From: Methanobacteriaceae archaeon
Lineage (GTDB): Archaea; Methanobacteriota; Methanobacteria; Methanobacteriales; Methanobacteriaceae
Reading direction: 5' to 3'
DNA: 53,839 bases
Assembly (NCBI GenBank): GCA_020854915.1
Contig: JAHKLT010000033.1
Coordinates: forward strand, 1 to 53,839
Made by a program: the position numbers and the translations under genes. Positions 26,611 to 37,124 of the stretch are shown here, one piece after another; within the stretch, counting starts at the first letter, position 1, and each line of letters begins with the position of its first letter. Under the pieces are notes generated by a model. That model searched no databases. It saw only the letters and a program-made list of their open reading frames with translations, and was not told where the DNA came from.

Positions 26611-27954
26611 ATGTCAAACGAAATAGATTTAATGATTAGTAAAATGGAAGAAGATGACATAAAGTTTGTTAGATTACAATTTGTAGATATAAATGGTATT
26701 TCTAAAAACATAGCTGTACCATTTGATTCAGAAGATATGGAAACTGTATTTACTGAAGGAATGTTATTTGACGGATCATCTGTTGATGGATTCGTAGAAA
26801 TTCAAGAAAGTGATTTATTATTAAAACCAGATATAAACACTTATTCAAGATTATCCTGGAGGCCAGAAGAATCTGCAGTATGTAGATTTATTTGTGATAT
26901 TTGTACTCCTGAAGATAAACCTTTTGAAGGAGATTCAAGAGGCTTGTTGAAAAAAACTTTAGAAAAATTAAAAAAGAAAGGTTATAAATATAATATAGGT
27001 CCTGAACCTGAGTTTTTTATTGTAGATGTCGATGAAGAAGGATATCCACTACCTTATGATGATGCAACCTATTTTGATGTAGAGCCAAAAGACAAAGGCC
27101 TTGACTTTAGAAGGGAAATAGCTTTAAATTTAGAAGAGTTAGGTTTTGAAGTTGAAGCAAGTCATCACGAAGTAGGACCTGGTCAAAATGAAATAGCTTT
27201 TAAGTTTGATGACGCATTAAAAACTGCTGATGCAGTTATAACTTTTAAACAAGCTATTAAAGCTATTGTAAGTAATATGGCTGCTTTTGATTCCCAAGAT
27301 TATACTGTAACATTTATGCCAAAACCATTCTTTGGAGTTAATGGTAGTGGAATGCACTGCCACCAAAGTTTATTTAAAGATGGAGAGAACTTATTTTATG
27401 ATGAAAACTCTGAAACAGGCTTATCTGAAGAGGCAAGGTATTTTATGGGTGGTTTATTAGAACATGCCCCTGCTTTAACAGCAATTACTAACCCAATTGT
27501 AAATTCCTACAAAAGATTAGTTCCAGGTTATGAAGCTCCAGTATATAGAGCATATGGTCTTAAAAATCGTTCAGCATTAATAAGAGTACCAGCTGCAAGA
27601 GGAAAAGGTACACGTATTGAATATAGGGTACCTGATCCATCATGTAATCCTTATTTAGCATTTACAGCTATGCTTGAAGCAGGAATGGATGGTATTAAAA
27701 ATAAAATAGATCCTGGAGACCCTGCAGAAATTAATATATATGAATTAACAGAAGAAGAACGTCTTAAAAAAGGAATTAAAGTTTTACCATCTAGTCTGTG
27801 GGAAGCATATCATTCACTTGAAGAAGACCCTATTATGTTAAAAGCTCTTGGAAATCATATTAGTGAAAAATTCTTAGAAGCTAAGTATGCAGAATGGGAT
27901 GAATACAGAGTTCAAGTCTTCGGATACGAACAAAGAAGATATTTAGATTTATAA
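26611..27954 (+). CDS. glnA: glutamine synthetase, type I
   Basis: Makes glutamine from glutamate, ammonia and ATP. The 447-residue protein shows FDGSSVDGF, the catalytic GPEPEFFI and [13 protein letters not shown] regions, [12 protein letters not shown], and the C-terminal [13 protein letters not shown]. The length matches the archaeal GlnA-alpha class. I do not see the NLYDLPPE adenylylation-site tyrosine motif; the equivalent segment reads [12 protein letters not shown], so adenylylation control is unlikely. GAGAGGAG is the ribosome site. Two NrpR operators precede it, and nrpR follows 28 bases downstream. Confidence 0.98.
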   Translation: MSNEIDLMISKMEEDDIKFVRLQFVDINGISKNIAVPFDSEDMETVFTEGMLFDGSSVDGFVEIQESDLLLKPDINTYSRLSWRPEESAVCRFICDICTPEDKPFEGDSRGLLKKTLEKLKKKGYKYNIGPEPEFFIVDVDEEGYPLPYDDATYFDVEPKDKGLDFRREIALNLEELGFEVEASHHEVGPGQNEIAFKFDDALKTADAVITFKQAIKAIVSNMAAFDSQDYTVTFMPKPFFGVNGSGMHCHQSLFKDGENLFYDENSETGLSEEARYFMGGLLEHAPALTAITNPIVNSYKRLVPGYEAPVYRAYGLKNRSALIRVPAARGKGTRIEYRVPDPSCNPYLAFTAMLEAGMDGIKNKIDPGDPAEINIYELTEEERLKKGIKVLPSSLWEAYHSLEEDPIMLKALGNHISEKFLEAKYAEWDEYRVQVFGYEQRRYLDL

Positions 27955-27982
27955 ATAAATTTTATATATAACAGGTTATATC

Positions 27983-29662
27983 ATGTCAGAATCCACATAT
28001 AGGATGATAGAAATATTAAGGATTTTAGATGAATGTGAAAACCCGACAGGTTCAAAATTAATAGCTGAAGAATTAAAGAAAAAAGGATTTAATTTAGGAG
28101 AGAGGGCTGTTAGATATCACATGCAAATTCTAGATGAAAAAGGCTATACTGAAAAAATGGGCTATTCTGGCAGAAAAATAACCGAATTAGGAAGAGAAAT
28201 ATTAGAAAAAGGATTAGTATATAATCAAGTAGATTTTATTTTCTCAAAGTTTCAAGAAATGATATATTTATGTGATTTTGATTACGAAAATAAAAATGGA
28301 AATGTTGTTGTAAATATATCTAATATTTATCAAAAAGAAGCATATAATATTATAAAAAAAGTTTTTAATGCTGGTTTATGTATAAGTCCTTTTACAGATG
28401 TTAAAAAAATAGATAAAGGAAAGGGTTATGAAATAAAAATCATCTGTGGAACAACTATAGATGGAATATTATTAAATAACAACATTCCTTCATTACCTGT
28501 TTATGGAGGTCTTTTAGAAGTAGAAGATCACGTACCTACAAAGTTTACTGAGTTAATCTCCTATAAAAAAACATCTATAACACCATTAGATGCATTTATA
28601 GGTAAAGACATGACTTCAGTTTTAAATATTGTAGAAGAAGGTAGTGGACGAATGCCTGCAAATTTCAGAGTAATCCCAAGTTCTGCAAGAGAAAAAACAA
28701 TAGCTATATTTGAAAAACTTAAATCAATAGGCATAAACGGCATTATAGATATTGGAGAATCTGGAGAAAATGTTTTAGGAATTCCTGTAAGTGAAAATAT
28801 GACTGGAATAGCTATTATTGGAGGAATTACACCATTATGTGCTGCTCAAGAAACAAATTATAATGTTAAAATAAAGATGGGAGAAGATTTTACAAGTTTT
28901 GATAAATTAGCTCCAATAACACCCCCAGATAAACATATTTTAAAATCATCAAATCAACATGACACCCCACCTATTCCTTTTTTACTATCAAAATCTTGGA
29001 ATTTAATTGAAAAAGTAGATTTTGATGTTAAAACTAAAAAAGGAAATATTATTGCAAATGTATCACGTATAGATTATTCAGATGTTGATAATGCATTAGA
29101 AATTATGGAAAAAACTTATGAAAGTTCTCCAGATTACATTAGTCCTTATTATAATATTAAAACTAATGAAAATGGAACTATAGACATATCTACTGTTTGT
29201 AGTTTATCAGTTGATGGAATACTAATAAATAATGGAATAATGAGTACTCCCAAATATGGTGGTCTTCTTGAATTAAGTCAAAAACCATTATTTATAGAAT
29301 TAATTTCTTATGATGGCTCATCTATAGATCCTCATAAAATTTTTATTTATAAAAATTTAACTTCTGTAAATTCATCTATGAATAAACCAAATAGAATTTT
29401 AGCATCATTAAAAGAAGTTCCATATATTTCAAGAAGTGAAAGTGAGAAAGTTATTTCAAAATTAAGGAATCTGGATTTTTCCATATATAAAGTTAGCAAT
29501 CCACGAGAATTAATGTATAATGCAAAAATAGACAATTATAATTTTGGTATTGTTGCAGGTAGTGGTTTAAATACCATTGCAGCTATAAAAGAAGAAGGTA
29601 TTCAAATTGATGTTAAAGCTTTAGAAAAAATGATGCCTCTAGAAAAGATGAAACATCTATAA
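27983..29662 (+). CDS. nrpR: nitrogen repressor NrpR
   Basis: The global repressor of nitrogen-assimilation genes in methanogens. Residues 1-75 form a winged helix (MIEILRILDECENPTGSKL, GERAVRYHMQILDEKGY), followed by two tandem NrpR (DUF128) ligand-binding domains, about 85-320 and 335-555. The domains carry parallel motifs: GTTIDGILLNN with PVYGGLLE, and SVDGILINN with PKYGGLLE. The 559-residue two-domain form can act as a single polypeptide. It lies 28 bases after glnA, and the glnA promoter carries two NrpR sites, so it probably represses its own operon. A weak hairpin follows at 29685-29701. Confidence 0.95.
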   Translation: MSESTYRMIEILRILDECENPTGSKLIAEELKKKGFNLGERAVRYHMQILDEKGYTEKMGYSGRKITELGREILEKGLVYNQVDFIFSKFQEMIYLCDFDYENKNGNVVVNISNIYQKEAYNIIKKVFNAGLCISPFTDVKKIDKGKGYEIKIICGTTIDGILLNNNIPSLPVYGGLLEVEDHVPTKFTELISYKKTSITPLDAFIGKDMTSVLNIVEEGSGRMPANFRVIPSSAREKTIAIFEKLKSIGINGIIDIGESGENVLGIPVSENMTGIAIIGGITPLCAAQETNYNVKIKMGEDFTSFDKLAPITPPDKHILKSSNQHDTPPIPFLLSKSWNLIEKVDFDVKTKKGNIIANVSRIDYSDVDNALEIMEKTYESSPDYISPYYNIKTNENGTIDISTVCSLSVDGILINNGIMSTPKYGGLLELSQKPLFIELISYDGSSIDPHKIFIYKNLTSVNSSMNKPNRILASLKEVPYISRSESEKVISKLRNLDFSIYKVSNPRELMYNAKIDNYNFGIVAGSGLNTIAAIKEEGIQIDVKALEKMMPLEKMKHL

Positions 29663-29805
29663 TTTTTCTTTTTATTAAATCAATTTTTCATCTGATGAAA
29701 ATAAAAAACAAGATAGTAAGTACTAATTTTTTAAAAGATCTTTTTTAAAATTTTAATAGTAGTTTATAAAATAGTATAATTAAATATTTATAAGTATATA
29801 TTCTA

Positions 29806-30102
29806 TCATACAATTGTTATGAAAACATCTTCTCCATTTTTAGGATAATGATGAAATTCTATTAAATCATCTCGAACTTCATTAATATCTATTTCAATAG
29901 TAGGATTTGAAGAATCATTTTCCAAATTTAATAAAATTTTAAAACCAGGTTTTCCATAATATTCTGAAAAATCCATATTTAAAATTTCTCCTTCTGCAAA
30001 AATACGATTATAAGATATTTCAATCTTATCATGAATTTTAACATTATCTTTTAAATAATCTACAGCTTCATCATTGCTTAATTCAAGTGATTTATCATTC
30101 AT
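29806..30102 (-). CDS. uncharacterised acidic protein, paralogue of the next gene
   Basis: A 98-residue protein of unknown function. It shares a pattern with the gene at 30133-30435: EAVDYLKDNVK, DKIEISYNRIFAEGEIL, and a C-terminal EIDINEVRDDLIEFHH. The pair must come from a duplication. It may belong to a small Methanobacteriales family (I recall DUF2097, unchecked). The ATG at 30102 lies 5 bases after GGTGGT; an ATG at 30114 would be within that site region. The pair sits at the end of the fwd operon. Confidence 0.75.
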   Translation of the reverse strand: MNDKSLELSNDEAVDYLKDNVKIHDKIEISYNRIFAEGEILNMDFSEYYGKPGFKILLNLENDSSNPTIEIDINEVRDDLIEFHHYPKNGEDVFITIV

Positions 30103-30132
30103 TTTAACCACCAAAATATAATTATCAAATTA

Positions 30133-30435
30133 TTAACTATTTTCAAAATCAATCTCAACAACAGTTTCATTATTCTCAGTAATATGTCTAAATTCTAACA
30201 AATCATCTTTGATTTCATTAAAATCTATAACAATAGCTTGATTTAAAATTTCACCTGTAAGTTGTAAATTAACTCTGAAACCCTCACCAGTAACTTCATC
30301 AGGATCAATAAAACCTAAAACTTCCCCTGGAGCAAATATACGGCTATAAGACACTTCCAAGATATCATTTTTTTTAACACTTTTTTTAATATAATCCACT
30401 GCATCATCATAGCTTAAACAAATTTCATTTTTCAA
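30133..30435 (-). CDS. uncharacterised acidic protein downstream of fwdC
   Basis: A 100-residue protein with DDAVDYIKKSVKKND, LEVSYSRIFAPGEVLGF and VIDFNEIKDDLLEFRH, the same plan as its neighbour. The start is TTG with GTGAT close before. It begins 40 bases after fwdC ends, on the same strand, so it is probably on the fwd transcript. No cysteine or metal-binding motif is evident, and no membrane segment. The predicted fold is a small beta-rich domain; function unknown. Confidence 0.75.
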   Translation of the reverse strand: MKNEICLSYDDAVDYIKKSVKKNDILEVSYSRIFAPGEVLGFIDPDEVTGEGFRVNLQLTGEILNQAIVIDFNEIKDDLLEFRHITENNETVVEIDFENS

Positions 30436-30475
30436 AATATCACAACATAATTGTTAAAAAAGAAGATAAAAGGAA

Positions 30476-31342
30476 TTATAAATTCCTATATTCTCTAATT
30501 GAAGTATATTCGTCATCACTTTCGCCATATTCTCCAAGTTTATCCCTATTGACATCAGCATTGATTAGAAGTGTGCCTTTTCCATTCAATCCAATATCAC
30601 CAGTATATTTTATAAATCTACCATCATAAACTTTACCTTCAATATCCGGATTATCAACAACTTCATCAAAGACAAATCCTTCAAGTAAACGACCTAATTT
30701 ACCATTAATAACAATAGTACCATTTTTCATTTGACCTCCAGGCCAACGGTTAACATCCCCTTGGATTTCCATAACTCCTTTAGACATATGAATACCTGCT
30801 AAGATATCACAATTGCCTAAAACTGTAATTTTTCCACCACTAAGACATTCACCACATTGTTTTCCAGCATTACCATGAACAATGATTTCTCCACCAGTCA
30901 TACCTCTCCATTCACCAATGTAAGAAGCACCAGTAAATTCTTTAGTGTTACCTTTAATTTCTAAATATCCACCAGACATTTCTCTTCCAGCATGAGCAGC
31001 AGCATTACCATCAACAATTATAGTACCTCCACTCATTTCAGCACCAACATGAAGATCAACACTACTATTACAAAGAATTTCACCACCAGACATTTTACAT
31101 CCAATATATTTAACCCTATTTAAATCTCCATTAATAATCATTTTAACCTCATCTGGAGATTCAGCTTCTCCTTCAACTTTAATGTCAAAATAATCTGTTA
31201 ATGGAAATCTTGAATTTCCAATAGGTACTTCATATTTATTAAAATCTGATTCTCCCCAAGTGTATATTTCATCAGGAATTAACTCATCAAATTCTAAAGC
31301 AATAGAAGAAGTTTTTTTCTGTTTAAAAGTAATAGTTTTCAC
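30476..31342 (-). CDS. fwdC: formylmethanofuran dehydrogenase subunit C
   Basis: A structural subunit of Fwd with homology to the C-terminal domain of glutamate synthase. The 288 residues include repeated right-handed beta-helix turns with G-x-x-M-S/T/K-G-G patterns ([51 protein letters not shown]). It forms the side of the tunnel with FwdA in known structures. The GTG at 31342 is preferred (GAGGTG lies 6 bases before); GTG 31351 lies inside that site. It follows fwdA by 11 bases and is the last fwd gene before two small unknown genes. Confidence 0.94.
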   Translation of the reverse strand: MKTITFKQKKTSSIALEFDELIPDEIYTWGESDFNKYEVPIGNSRFPLTDYFDIKVEGEAESPDEVKMIINGDLNRVKYIGCKMSGGEILCNSSVDLHVGAEMSGGTIIVDGNAAAHAGREMSGGYLEIKGNTKEFTGASYIGEWRGMTGGEIIVHGNAGKQCGECLSGGKITVLGNCDILAGIHMSKGVMEIQGDVNRWPGGQMKNGTIVINGKLGRLLEGFVFDEVVDNPDIEGKVYDGRFIKYTGDIGLNGKGTLLINADVNRDKLGEYGESDDEYTSIREYRNL

Positions 31343-31353
31343 ATTAAACACCT

Positions 31354-33060
31354 CTATTTACTTGCTTCAACATCAACCCTAATAGGATTAGATAAGTAAT
31401 GATCATGGACTGGGTAATTTTCCCATTTAATAGAATAATATTGATTGAAGAAAGGCATAATACCCTCAATAACAGCTTTTTCTTCTTCTTCATATCCTTT
31501 TACATTTGTCCAAATAGTACTACTTTCTTTTACTTTAACAATTTCTTTATCTTTAACTAATATTTCACCATCTTTAATAGTGTAATCAGTTAAACCAAAT
31601 TTTTTCTCAATAAGTTCATGTTCTTTAGATGGATCAATATCATTAGGATTAATATCATAAACCGCGATATCTGCATTGTATCCTGGAGTTAATTCTCCTC
31701 TATCGCTAAATCCATGAATTTTAGCAGGAGCAGCTCTTGTAATTGTAGCTATATCATAGAAATCATACTCCCTATCAAGTGTTGGAAGAGTTGTTCTAGA
31801 GTGAACCCATTTATGAACTTCATTGTCAATCATTTCCATTCTTCTTTCATTACTCATCAACCAAGAAATAATTCTTGGATATCTTATGAATGGACCTGCA
31901 TTAGGATGGTCTGTAGTTAAACAAACTTTCCATGGATCATCAATATGTAAAAATAATTCAAGACCAATTGCCCATTGTAAAGTATTAACTGGACTTTTTG
32001 GTGAATAAATTATAGGAATAATCCCTGCTGCAGTTTCACATTCTATATCTTTATTAACCCATTTTAATCCAGATAATTTGAAAAGATCATATTCCATAGG
32101 AGCATCTGCTGTCATAGTAGTTGTTTCATCAAAAGTTACTTGTCCAACATCACAAGTAATATTATCTGCTTTATTCACATATTTAGCAACTTCTTCAGCT
32201 CCAGAAGAAGCATCTTTCCAACTGTTTCCAGAATATGAATGGAATTGAAGGTGACAACAATGTAAATTCTGATTTCTTACAGCTGCATTTTTATCAATAT
32301 CTTTTACAGATTCAAAGGTTTCAAGAGTAGTTGGTACATTTCCAGGATGCCCTAAATCATTAGGATGAATATGTATAGAATGTGGAAGACCTAATTTTTC
32401 ATTTGCTTTAGCTAAAGCTCTTATAACTTCTTTTGAAGTTACATCAAAATAAGGTGCTTTATCATTTATACCATGTACATTCATACCCCAACCCCAAGCT
32501 TCACTACCACAAGGATTTACAATTTTTACACCGTAACCTTTAGATATTTTAAGCCAAGCAGATATAAACGCAGCTAGTTCATCAATTTTACCTTCTCTTG
32601 CAAATTCCAATACAAACCAATTATTACCAAACAAAGGCAATGCAGGTATATCAATATTTGGAATTGTAGCTATCTCATCATGTGTGTGTTTTGCTTCAAG
32701 AGGAGGCATAGCTGCTTCAACAACAGTCCCATAACCTAACCTTGAATACCTATAACCTGTTGTAGGACAACTAGGAATAGAAAATCCTGATTCACCCCTT
32801 AATAAATTTGTTTTTTGAGTAACTCCTTTTCTTGAGTCTTCTGGGCGGTATAATCTACCTACAACTAATTTAGGGCCTGCAACATGAGAGTGTGGATCAA
32901 CACCAGCCGGCATGACAATTTTATCTGTTACATCAAGGACTTTTGCATCAGAAGAAACTTTTTCCACGATTTTACCATCTTTGAACATTACGTCCTTTTT
33001 TTCTCCATTTACTTTATTAGCTGGGTCATATACAATACCATTTTTAAGTATATATTCCAT
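31354..33060 (-). CDS. fwdA: formylmethanofuran dehydrogenase subunit A
   Basis: The amidohydrolase subunit that condenses formate with methanofuran after CO2 reduction in FwdB. The 568-residue protein has the binuclear zinc site [45 protein letters not shown] and [13 protein letters not shown], typical of the family. The ATG at 33060 is placed after GGTGATT; the in-frame GTG at 33069 is part of that ribosome site. It is located between fwdB and fwdC. Confidence 0.97.
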   Translation of the reverse strand: MEYILKNGIVYDPANKVNGEKKDVMFKDGKIVEKVSSDAKVLDVTDKIVMPAGVDPHSHVAGPKLVVGRLYRPEDSRKGVTQKTNLLRGESGFSIPSCPTTGYRYSRLGYGTVVEAAMPPLEAKHTHDEIATIPNIDIPALPLFGNNWFVLEFAREGKIDELAAFISAWLKISKGYGVKIVNPCGSEAWGWGMNVHGINDKAPYFDVTSKEVIRALAKANEKLGLPHSIHIHPNDLGHPGNVPTTLETFESVKDIDKNAAVRNQNLHCCHLQFHSYSGNSWKDASSGAEEVAKYVNKADNITCDVGQVTFDETTTMTADAPMEYDLFKLSGLKWVNKDIECETAAGIIPIIYSPKSPVNTLQWAIGLELFLHIDDPWKVCLTTDHPNAGPFIRYPRIISWLMSNERRMEMIDNEVHKWVHSRTTLPTLDREYDFYDIATITRAAPAKIHGFSDRGELTPGYNADIAVYDINPNDIDPSKEHELIEKKFGLTDYTIKDGEILVKDKEIVKVKESSTIWTNVKGYEEEEKAVIEGIMPFFNQYYSIKWENYPVHDHYLSNPIRVDVEASK

Positions 33061-33071
33061 TAAAATCACCT

Positions 33072-34448
33072 CTATTGTGCAGCCGGATTAGGAATGTATT
33101 CAGGAGCAACATTTGGCTCTTTTCTAAGCTTCATTACTCTTTCTTTTAGTTCACGAACAATCCATTCATCATCACGACAAGTTTCTGGTTTATCAATAGC
33201 TTTTTTCATAAAGATAAGTACTCCATCCATACGATAGCTAGTTCCACCACATTCTACACCAATAAATGAACCAGGTAAAACAACATCAGCAAGTTCTGTT
33301 GATGGCCCCCAGTGAATATCTATTTGTATAACTGGTATTTTAGCTAAATGTTGATTAGCTTTATTAGGGAAATGTGCACCTGGATCTGCTGCGATAACTA
33401 AAAATACATCAGGTTCTCCTCTTGTTAACAAATCAATAGTATTAGTTTCACCTAAAACATATCTTGCATAACCCCTTGCAAAATCAACACCAAATGGGAA
33501 TCCTGTTTCAAATGCCATGAAAATATTAAATCCATTAACATTAAAATGCCCTCTCATAGGAGTAAGACCCCATTTACTAAATTTATTTAAATCTTGTACC
33601 ATTTTAATAGCTATATCAATATTTCTTTGTTTAGATAATGTATGAGTTAATCCTAAACCAAAGAAAAGAACACCAAATTCTGCATTTTTCATTTCTTCAA
33701 CTAATTCATAGATATCTTCTTTAGGAATTCCAGAAATAACATCTTGTGAAAGTTCTTTACCTTTTAATACTGCTCTTATAGCATTATAAAATCCATAATC
33801 TCCATTTTGTTCAAATCCAATCCATTTATCTGACATTTTAGCAGTATCAGTAAATTTTGGATCCATAGTTACAACAGTTCTATCAAATCTACCTCTTGAT
33901 CTGAAAAATCCTCGACAAAATACGGAGTATCTTGCTAAATGTCTTGGATGTGAGTTCATAGCATTACTTCCAGAATAAACACATACATCAGCTCTGTTTT
34001 GAACTTCACCTAGTGTTTGAATAGGATATCCTGCATTTTGAACAGCTTGTAAACTAGGACCATGACAAATAGTAGCTTGATTATCTAATACCGCACCAAT
34101 ATATTCACCTAAAGCTAAACCTTCTTTCATACATTCTGTAGAAGTTTCTGACCAACCATACATAACTGGCCTAATAGAATTAGCAATATATTCTGCAGCT
34201 TTATCAAGAGCTGTGTCCCAATCTACTTCTTTTAATTCCCCATTATCATCTCTGACCATAGGTACTATTAACCTTTGATCCATGTCTTCCATTATTTTAC
34301 TTGCACCTAATCTACAAGCATGTCTAACACCAACAACATGACCATCTTTAACTAAATAATCCAAATCATCACAATTACAACCACAGAAAGCACATGTACA
34401 ATTTTCTACGATTTCATCATAATCAGTGATTGGTTCTTCATATGCCAT
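33072..34448 (-). CDS. fwdB: formylmethanofuran dehydrogenase subunit B (W/Mo-pterin)
   Basis: The catalytic subunit that reduces CO2 to formate at the tungsten or molybdenum bis-pterin centre. The 458-residue protein has the N-terminal [4Fe-4S] site [14 protein letters not shown], the metal ligand Cys in [12 protein letters not shown] (no selenocysteine codon), [14 protein letters not shown], and the C-terminal [19 protein letters not shown]. Whether it uses W or Mo cannot be told from the sequence alone. It follows fwdD by 12 bases; mobB and moaA diverge from the same locus to supply cofactor steps. Confidence 0.97.
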   Translation of the reverse strand: MAYEEPITDYDEIVENCTCAFCGCNCDDLDYLVKDGHVVGVRHACRLGASKIMEDMDQRLIVPMVRDDNGELKEVDWDTALDKAAEYIANSIRPVMYGWSETSTECMKEGLALGEYIGAVLDNQATICHGPSLQAVQNAGYPIQTLGEVQNRADVCVYSGSNAMNSHPRHLARYSVFCRGFFRSRGRFDRTVVTMDPKFTDTAKMSDKWIGFEQNGDYGFYNAIRAVLKGKELSQDVISGIPKEDIYELVEEMKNAEFGVLFFGLGLTHTLSKQRNIDIAIKMVQDLNKFSKWGLTPMRGHFNVNGFNIFMAFETGFPFGVDFARGYARYVLGETNTIDLLTRGEPDVFLVIAADPGAHFPNKANQHLAKIPVIQIDIHWGPSTELADVVLPGSFIGVECGGTSYRMDGVLIFMKKAIDKPETCRDDEWIVRELKERVMKLRKEPNVAPEYIPNPAAQ

Positions 34449-34460
34449 TGTAAAATCCCC

Positions 34461-35012
34461 CTACTCCTTTTTTTTATAAACAGGTAGTTCTCCAAGAGAT
34501 GGCATATTTTCAATAGTTTCATCATCATCTTCATCTACATATTTTTTGTAGACTAATCTCATTAAATCTGCCATTAATAAAACTTTCCTATCTGTTTTTT
34601 CAACAGTACAATGAATTCCTTTATAAGTAGGATCAGAACAACAATAAGTATCAGAACTAACTACAGTATTTGCCCATGGACCTTTACATATAAATACTGT
34701 GCCTTCATGAGGTGCATCTCTAGATGCAGCTGCATTTACAACAACTTCACCCCAATCTGTTTTAACTAAGACATTCTCCCAGTTATTAACACCTAATTTT
34801 TCCATATCCCGAGGATCCATATAACAAGTACCAGAAACATTTTTATACTCTTCTTTAAGAGTAGAACCTCTTTTTTTACACGCACCCTGATAAATATCAG
34901 AACCAGTGTTTAACATACATTTAAGTACTATTTCACTGCCTTCTTTATTTATATTAACATCAGGAACAACTGGTTTATCTAAATAAGTATTTGCATAATG
35001 CATAAATATCAT
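34461..35012 (-). CDS. fwdD: formylmethanofuran dehydrogenase subunit D
   Basis: The molybdopterin dinucleotide-binding beta-barrel subunit that completes the active site with FwdB. The 183-residue protein has [11 protein letters not shown], a [20 protein letters not shown] stretch as in the C-terminal domain of formate dehydrogenases, and [20 protein letters not shown]. It has an acidic [14 protein letters not shown] tail segment that is longer than in some homologues. ATG 35012 immediately follows the fwdG stop; ATG 35003 is an alternative. Confidence 0.95.
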   Translation of the reverse strand: MIFMHYANTYLDKPVVPDVNINKEGSEIVLKCMLNTGSDIYQGACKKRGSTLKEEYKNVSGTCYMDPRDMEKLGVNNWENVLVKTDWGEVVVNAAASRDAPHEGTVFICKGPWANTVVSSDTYCCSDPTYKGIHCTVEKTDRKVLLMADLMRLVYKKYVDEDDDETIENMPSLGELPVYKKKE

Positions 35013-35243
35013 CTACTCCAACCATATTGCATCAACTGGACAGAACATTTGACATGTTCCACATTTTTTGCATTTGTCTTTATCAAACAGTTTTATAAAA
35101 CCATTTTCAACCATCATAATAACTTCTTCAGTTTTTGAACCATTACCCCCAGCAACTTCTGGACTAATTGCAGCATTAACAGGACATGCAACTACACAAA
35201 CCCCGCAACCTAAGCAATTATCTTGATTCACTTTAAGTTCCAT
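35013..35243 (-). CDS. fwdG: formylmethanofuran dehydrogenase subunit G (2x[4Fe-4S])
   Basis: A 76-residue dicluster ferredoxin: CLGCGVCVVACPVNAAISPE and CKKCGTCQMFCPVDAIW. It carries electrons between FwdF and the FwdB active site. The stop is immediately followed by the fwdD start, which shows tight operon packing. The ATG follows GGTGATA. Confidence 0.96.
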   Translation of the reverse strand: MELKVNQDNCLGCGVCVVACPVNAAISPEVAGGNGSKTEEVIMMVENGFIKLFDKDKCKKCGTCQMFCPVDAIWLE

Positions 35244-35251
35244 ACTATCAC

Positions 35252-36343
35252 CTAATTTTTTAAAGCATTTAAAGCATTAATCCAAGTTTTAGAATTAGTA
35301 GGAGTATGATCAATATTAGTGATTTTTACAGTAATCGCATCATTTGGACATGCTTTAGCACATGCACCACAGCGTATACAATATTCCTCTTTTTTAAGGA
35401 TTTTATCTAATTTTTGTCCAGGGCCTGTAGGAACAACGAAACTTAAAACATTACACGGACAAATGTCAATACAAGCACCACAAGTTTGACATTTATCTTG
35501 ATCAATTTCTAATGTTCCTTCAAATGCTTTTTTAGTTTTAGCAGCATTTGTAGGACAAACACCTTCACACCAACCACATTTAACACATAGTTCCTGGTCA
35601 AGTACAGATGAGCCAAGAACAATAGCATTTTCTGGATTTATATCATATTCTCCATAAGAACAAATTCTACATAATGCATCAATAGCATTTGTAGGACAAG
35701 ATTTCTTACAAACTAAACAATAAACACATTTATCTTTATCGATAACAATGGATTCTTTACCTGTTTCTCTATCAACTTCAATAGCTTCTGCAGGACACAT
35801 TTCTGCACATATTCCACAATAAATACACTTATCTTCAGTTACGTCTATTTCACCAGTTACTAAATCAGAACGTTTTGGTAAATTACGTTCAATAATAATT
35901 GCATCCCTAGGACATGCAGTTTGACATTTTTGACAATAAATACATTCATCATCATCAATTCTTGCATAGTCATTATAATGAGGATAAATATCCATTTCCC
36001 TAATAGGAGTATCATCAATTGTGAGCTTTAATGCATCAACAGGACATAATCCACTACACATACCACAAAGAACACATTTATGTTCATCAATAGTTAGTTT
36101 TAAATCTTCATTATCTTCAATAATATTTTGATTTAATTTATCATGTCCACTAAATTCTGTATTAAATTTATTTCTAGAAATAGCTCCCATATCTTTTAAA
36201 TCAATTGCTTCAACAGGACAGGTAGATTCACAAATCCCACATCCAATACAAACATGATTATTAAAAGACAGATTTCTAACTTCTTCTGCTGCTCTTTTTA
36301 TATCAAAATCATTGCCTTTAGATTCTTTCATATTCTTAATCAT
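35252..36343 (-). CDS. fwdF: formylmethanofuran dehydrogenase subunit F, polyferredoxin
   Basis: An electron-storing polyferredoxin with eight C-x2-C-x2-C-x3-C-P clusters ([96 protein letters not shown]), so eight [4Fe-4S] centres, as in known FwdF. I place the start at ATG 36343, overlapping the fwdH stop by 8 bases (ATGATTAAG); a frame extends to 36406 but would overlap fwdH by 71 bases. Length 363 residues. Confidence 0.95.
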   Translation of the reverse strand: MIKNMKESKGNDFDIKRAAEEVRNLSFNNHVCIGCGICESTCPVEAIDLKDMGAISRNKFNTEFSGHDKLNQNIIEDNEDLKLTIDEHKCVLCGMCSGLCPVDALKLTIDDTPIREMDIYPHYNDYARIDDDECIYCQKCQTACPRDAIIIERNLPKRSDLVTGEIDVTEDKCIYCGICAEMCPAEAIEVDRETGKESIVIDKDKCVYCLVCKKSCPTNAIDALCRICSYGEYDINPENAIVLGSSVLDQELCVKCGWCEGVCPTNAAKTKKAFEGTLEIDQDKCQTCGACIDICPCNVLSFVVPTGPGQKLDKILKKEEYCIRCGACAKACPNDAITVKITNIDHTPTNSKTWINALNALKN

Positions 36344-36794
36344 CTTCAATCTCCAAAATTTTAATAGAATTAGTTGGGCACTCATTCTCGCAAGTTTGAC
36401 AGCCACAACAATGTATTGAATTTATTTGAGCTTTTAATGAAACTAATGTAATAGATTTCATAAAACACAAATCTACACATAATCCACAACCAATACAAGA
36501 ATCATCAACAAATGCATCATATTCATATTTTTTACAAATAATAACAATTTTTCGACTCTTTTCTGGATCCTGAATAATTGCCTGAACCATAGTTAAAAAA
36601 TCTTTAGGATATAAATCCGTTATTGTCTTAGCAACATCGATGGAGTTCCAAGACAAATTACGACCGTTAAGATAGTGAGAAACAGTTGATCTATCAATAT
36701 CTAGCTCTTCAGCTATTTTTTGTTGATTATGACCTTGTTCCTTTAATTTAACTGCAGCCAAATATTTTAACCCAGACGCAATATGTTTTGGCAT
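36336..36794 (-). CDS. fwdH: HTH-ferredoxin fusion, Fwd subunit H type
   Basis: The first gene of the operon, 152 residues. An N-terminal helix-turn-helix ([20 protein letters not shown], about residues 24-43) is followed by two cysteine clusters, [16 protein letters not shown] and [16 protein letters not shown]. In the first cluster the usual final Pro is Phe. The HTH makes it a likely DNA-binding, iron-sulfur-sensing regulator rather than only an electron carrier; the family is named FwdH in methanogens. The ATG at 36794 follows GGTGAATAAA; the ATG at 36806 lies in a 19-bp inverted repeat. It may bind its own promoter (see the operators). Confidence 0.86.
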   Translation of the reverse strand: MPKHIASGLKYLAAVKLKEQGHNQQKIAEELDIDRSTVSHYLNGRNLSWNSIDVAKTITDLYPKDFLTMVQAIIQDPEKSRKIVIICKKYEYDAFVDDSCIGCGLCVDLCFMKSITLVSLKAQINSIHCCGCQTCENECPTNSIKILEIEDD

Positions 36795-36804
36795 TTTATT
36801 CACC

Positions 36805-36823
36805 ATGTGTATTGATTACACAT
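36805..36823. promoter_or_regulatory. candidate fwd operator 1 (perfect inverted repeat)
   Basis: ATGTGTATTGATTACACAT is a perfect 7-bp inverted repeat with a 5-base spacer. It lies just upstream of, and partly overlaps, the ribosome site of fwdH, downstream of the promoter. It resembles operator 2 at 36882-36900 in length and spacing (TGTGT and ACAC halves 12 bp apart). Confidence 0.6.
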
Positions 36824-36870
36824 TTATTTCCTATTAATAAATATTTACCTACTAAAAAAAATAAGTAAAG

Positions 36871-36878
36871 TTTATATA
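36871..36878 (-). promoter_or_regulatory. fwd operon promoter, box A
   Basis: Minus-strand TATATAAA (complement of 36871-36878) would start transcription near 36846, about 50 bases before the fwdH start codon. It is the clearest box A in the divergent gap. Confidence 0.55.
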
Positions 36879-36881
36879 GTA

Positions 36882-36900
36882 TTGTGTTACTACTACACTA
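36882..36900. promoter_or_regulatory. candidate fwd operator 2 (imperfect inverted repeat)
   Basis: TTGTGTTACTACTACACTA has the same 19-bp arrangement as operator 1, with TGTGT and ACAC at the same 12-bp offset but imperfect outer bases. It lies immediately upstream of the fwd box A, where it would cover the BRE. Confidence 0.45.
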
Positions 36901-37085
36901 TTTAAAAATAAAAATAGTTAAAAAATATTTAAAAATAAATTAAACAAATAAAATAGCTATTATAAATAAAATAATAATAATGATTAATCAATAGCAAAAA
37001 ATAAAACTAATTTAAATAAGATAATATAATTCTAAATAAAATGAAATATTAAAAAATTTTTACTATAAAATCAAATATAAAATAA

Positions 37086-37097
37086 TTTATATATAAA
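37086..37097 (+). promoter_or_regulatory. mobB-moaA promoter, box A
   Basis: TTTATATATAAA lies 28 bases before the mobB ATG. The start would be near 37112, so the transcript is nearly leaderless apart from AGGTTTTAAT. Confidence 0.5.
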
Positions 37098-37124
37098 ATT
37101 AAATAAAATTATTTAGGTTTTAAT

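Larger units (their letters stand above)
36807..37124. other. divergent control region between fwd and mobB
   Basis: No ORF or RNA gene. It holds the fwd promoter and its two candidate operators on the left half, then about 180 bases of plain A/T, and the mobB promoter on the right (TTTATATATAAA, 37086-37097), with a leader of perhaps 12 bases to mobB. Confidence 0.6.

Noticed and set aside
29685-29702. Hairpin after nrpR as a firm terminator
   Set aside because: The stem TTTTCAT/ATGAAAA is only 7 A/T-rich base pairs and is followed by A, not T, on the plus strand.
33072-34448. Selenocysteine form of FwdB
   Set aside because: The ligand position reads Cys (ICHGPS), with no in-frame TGA.
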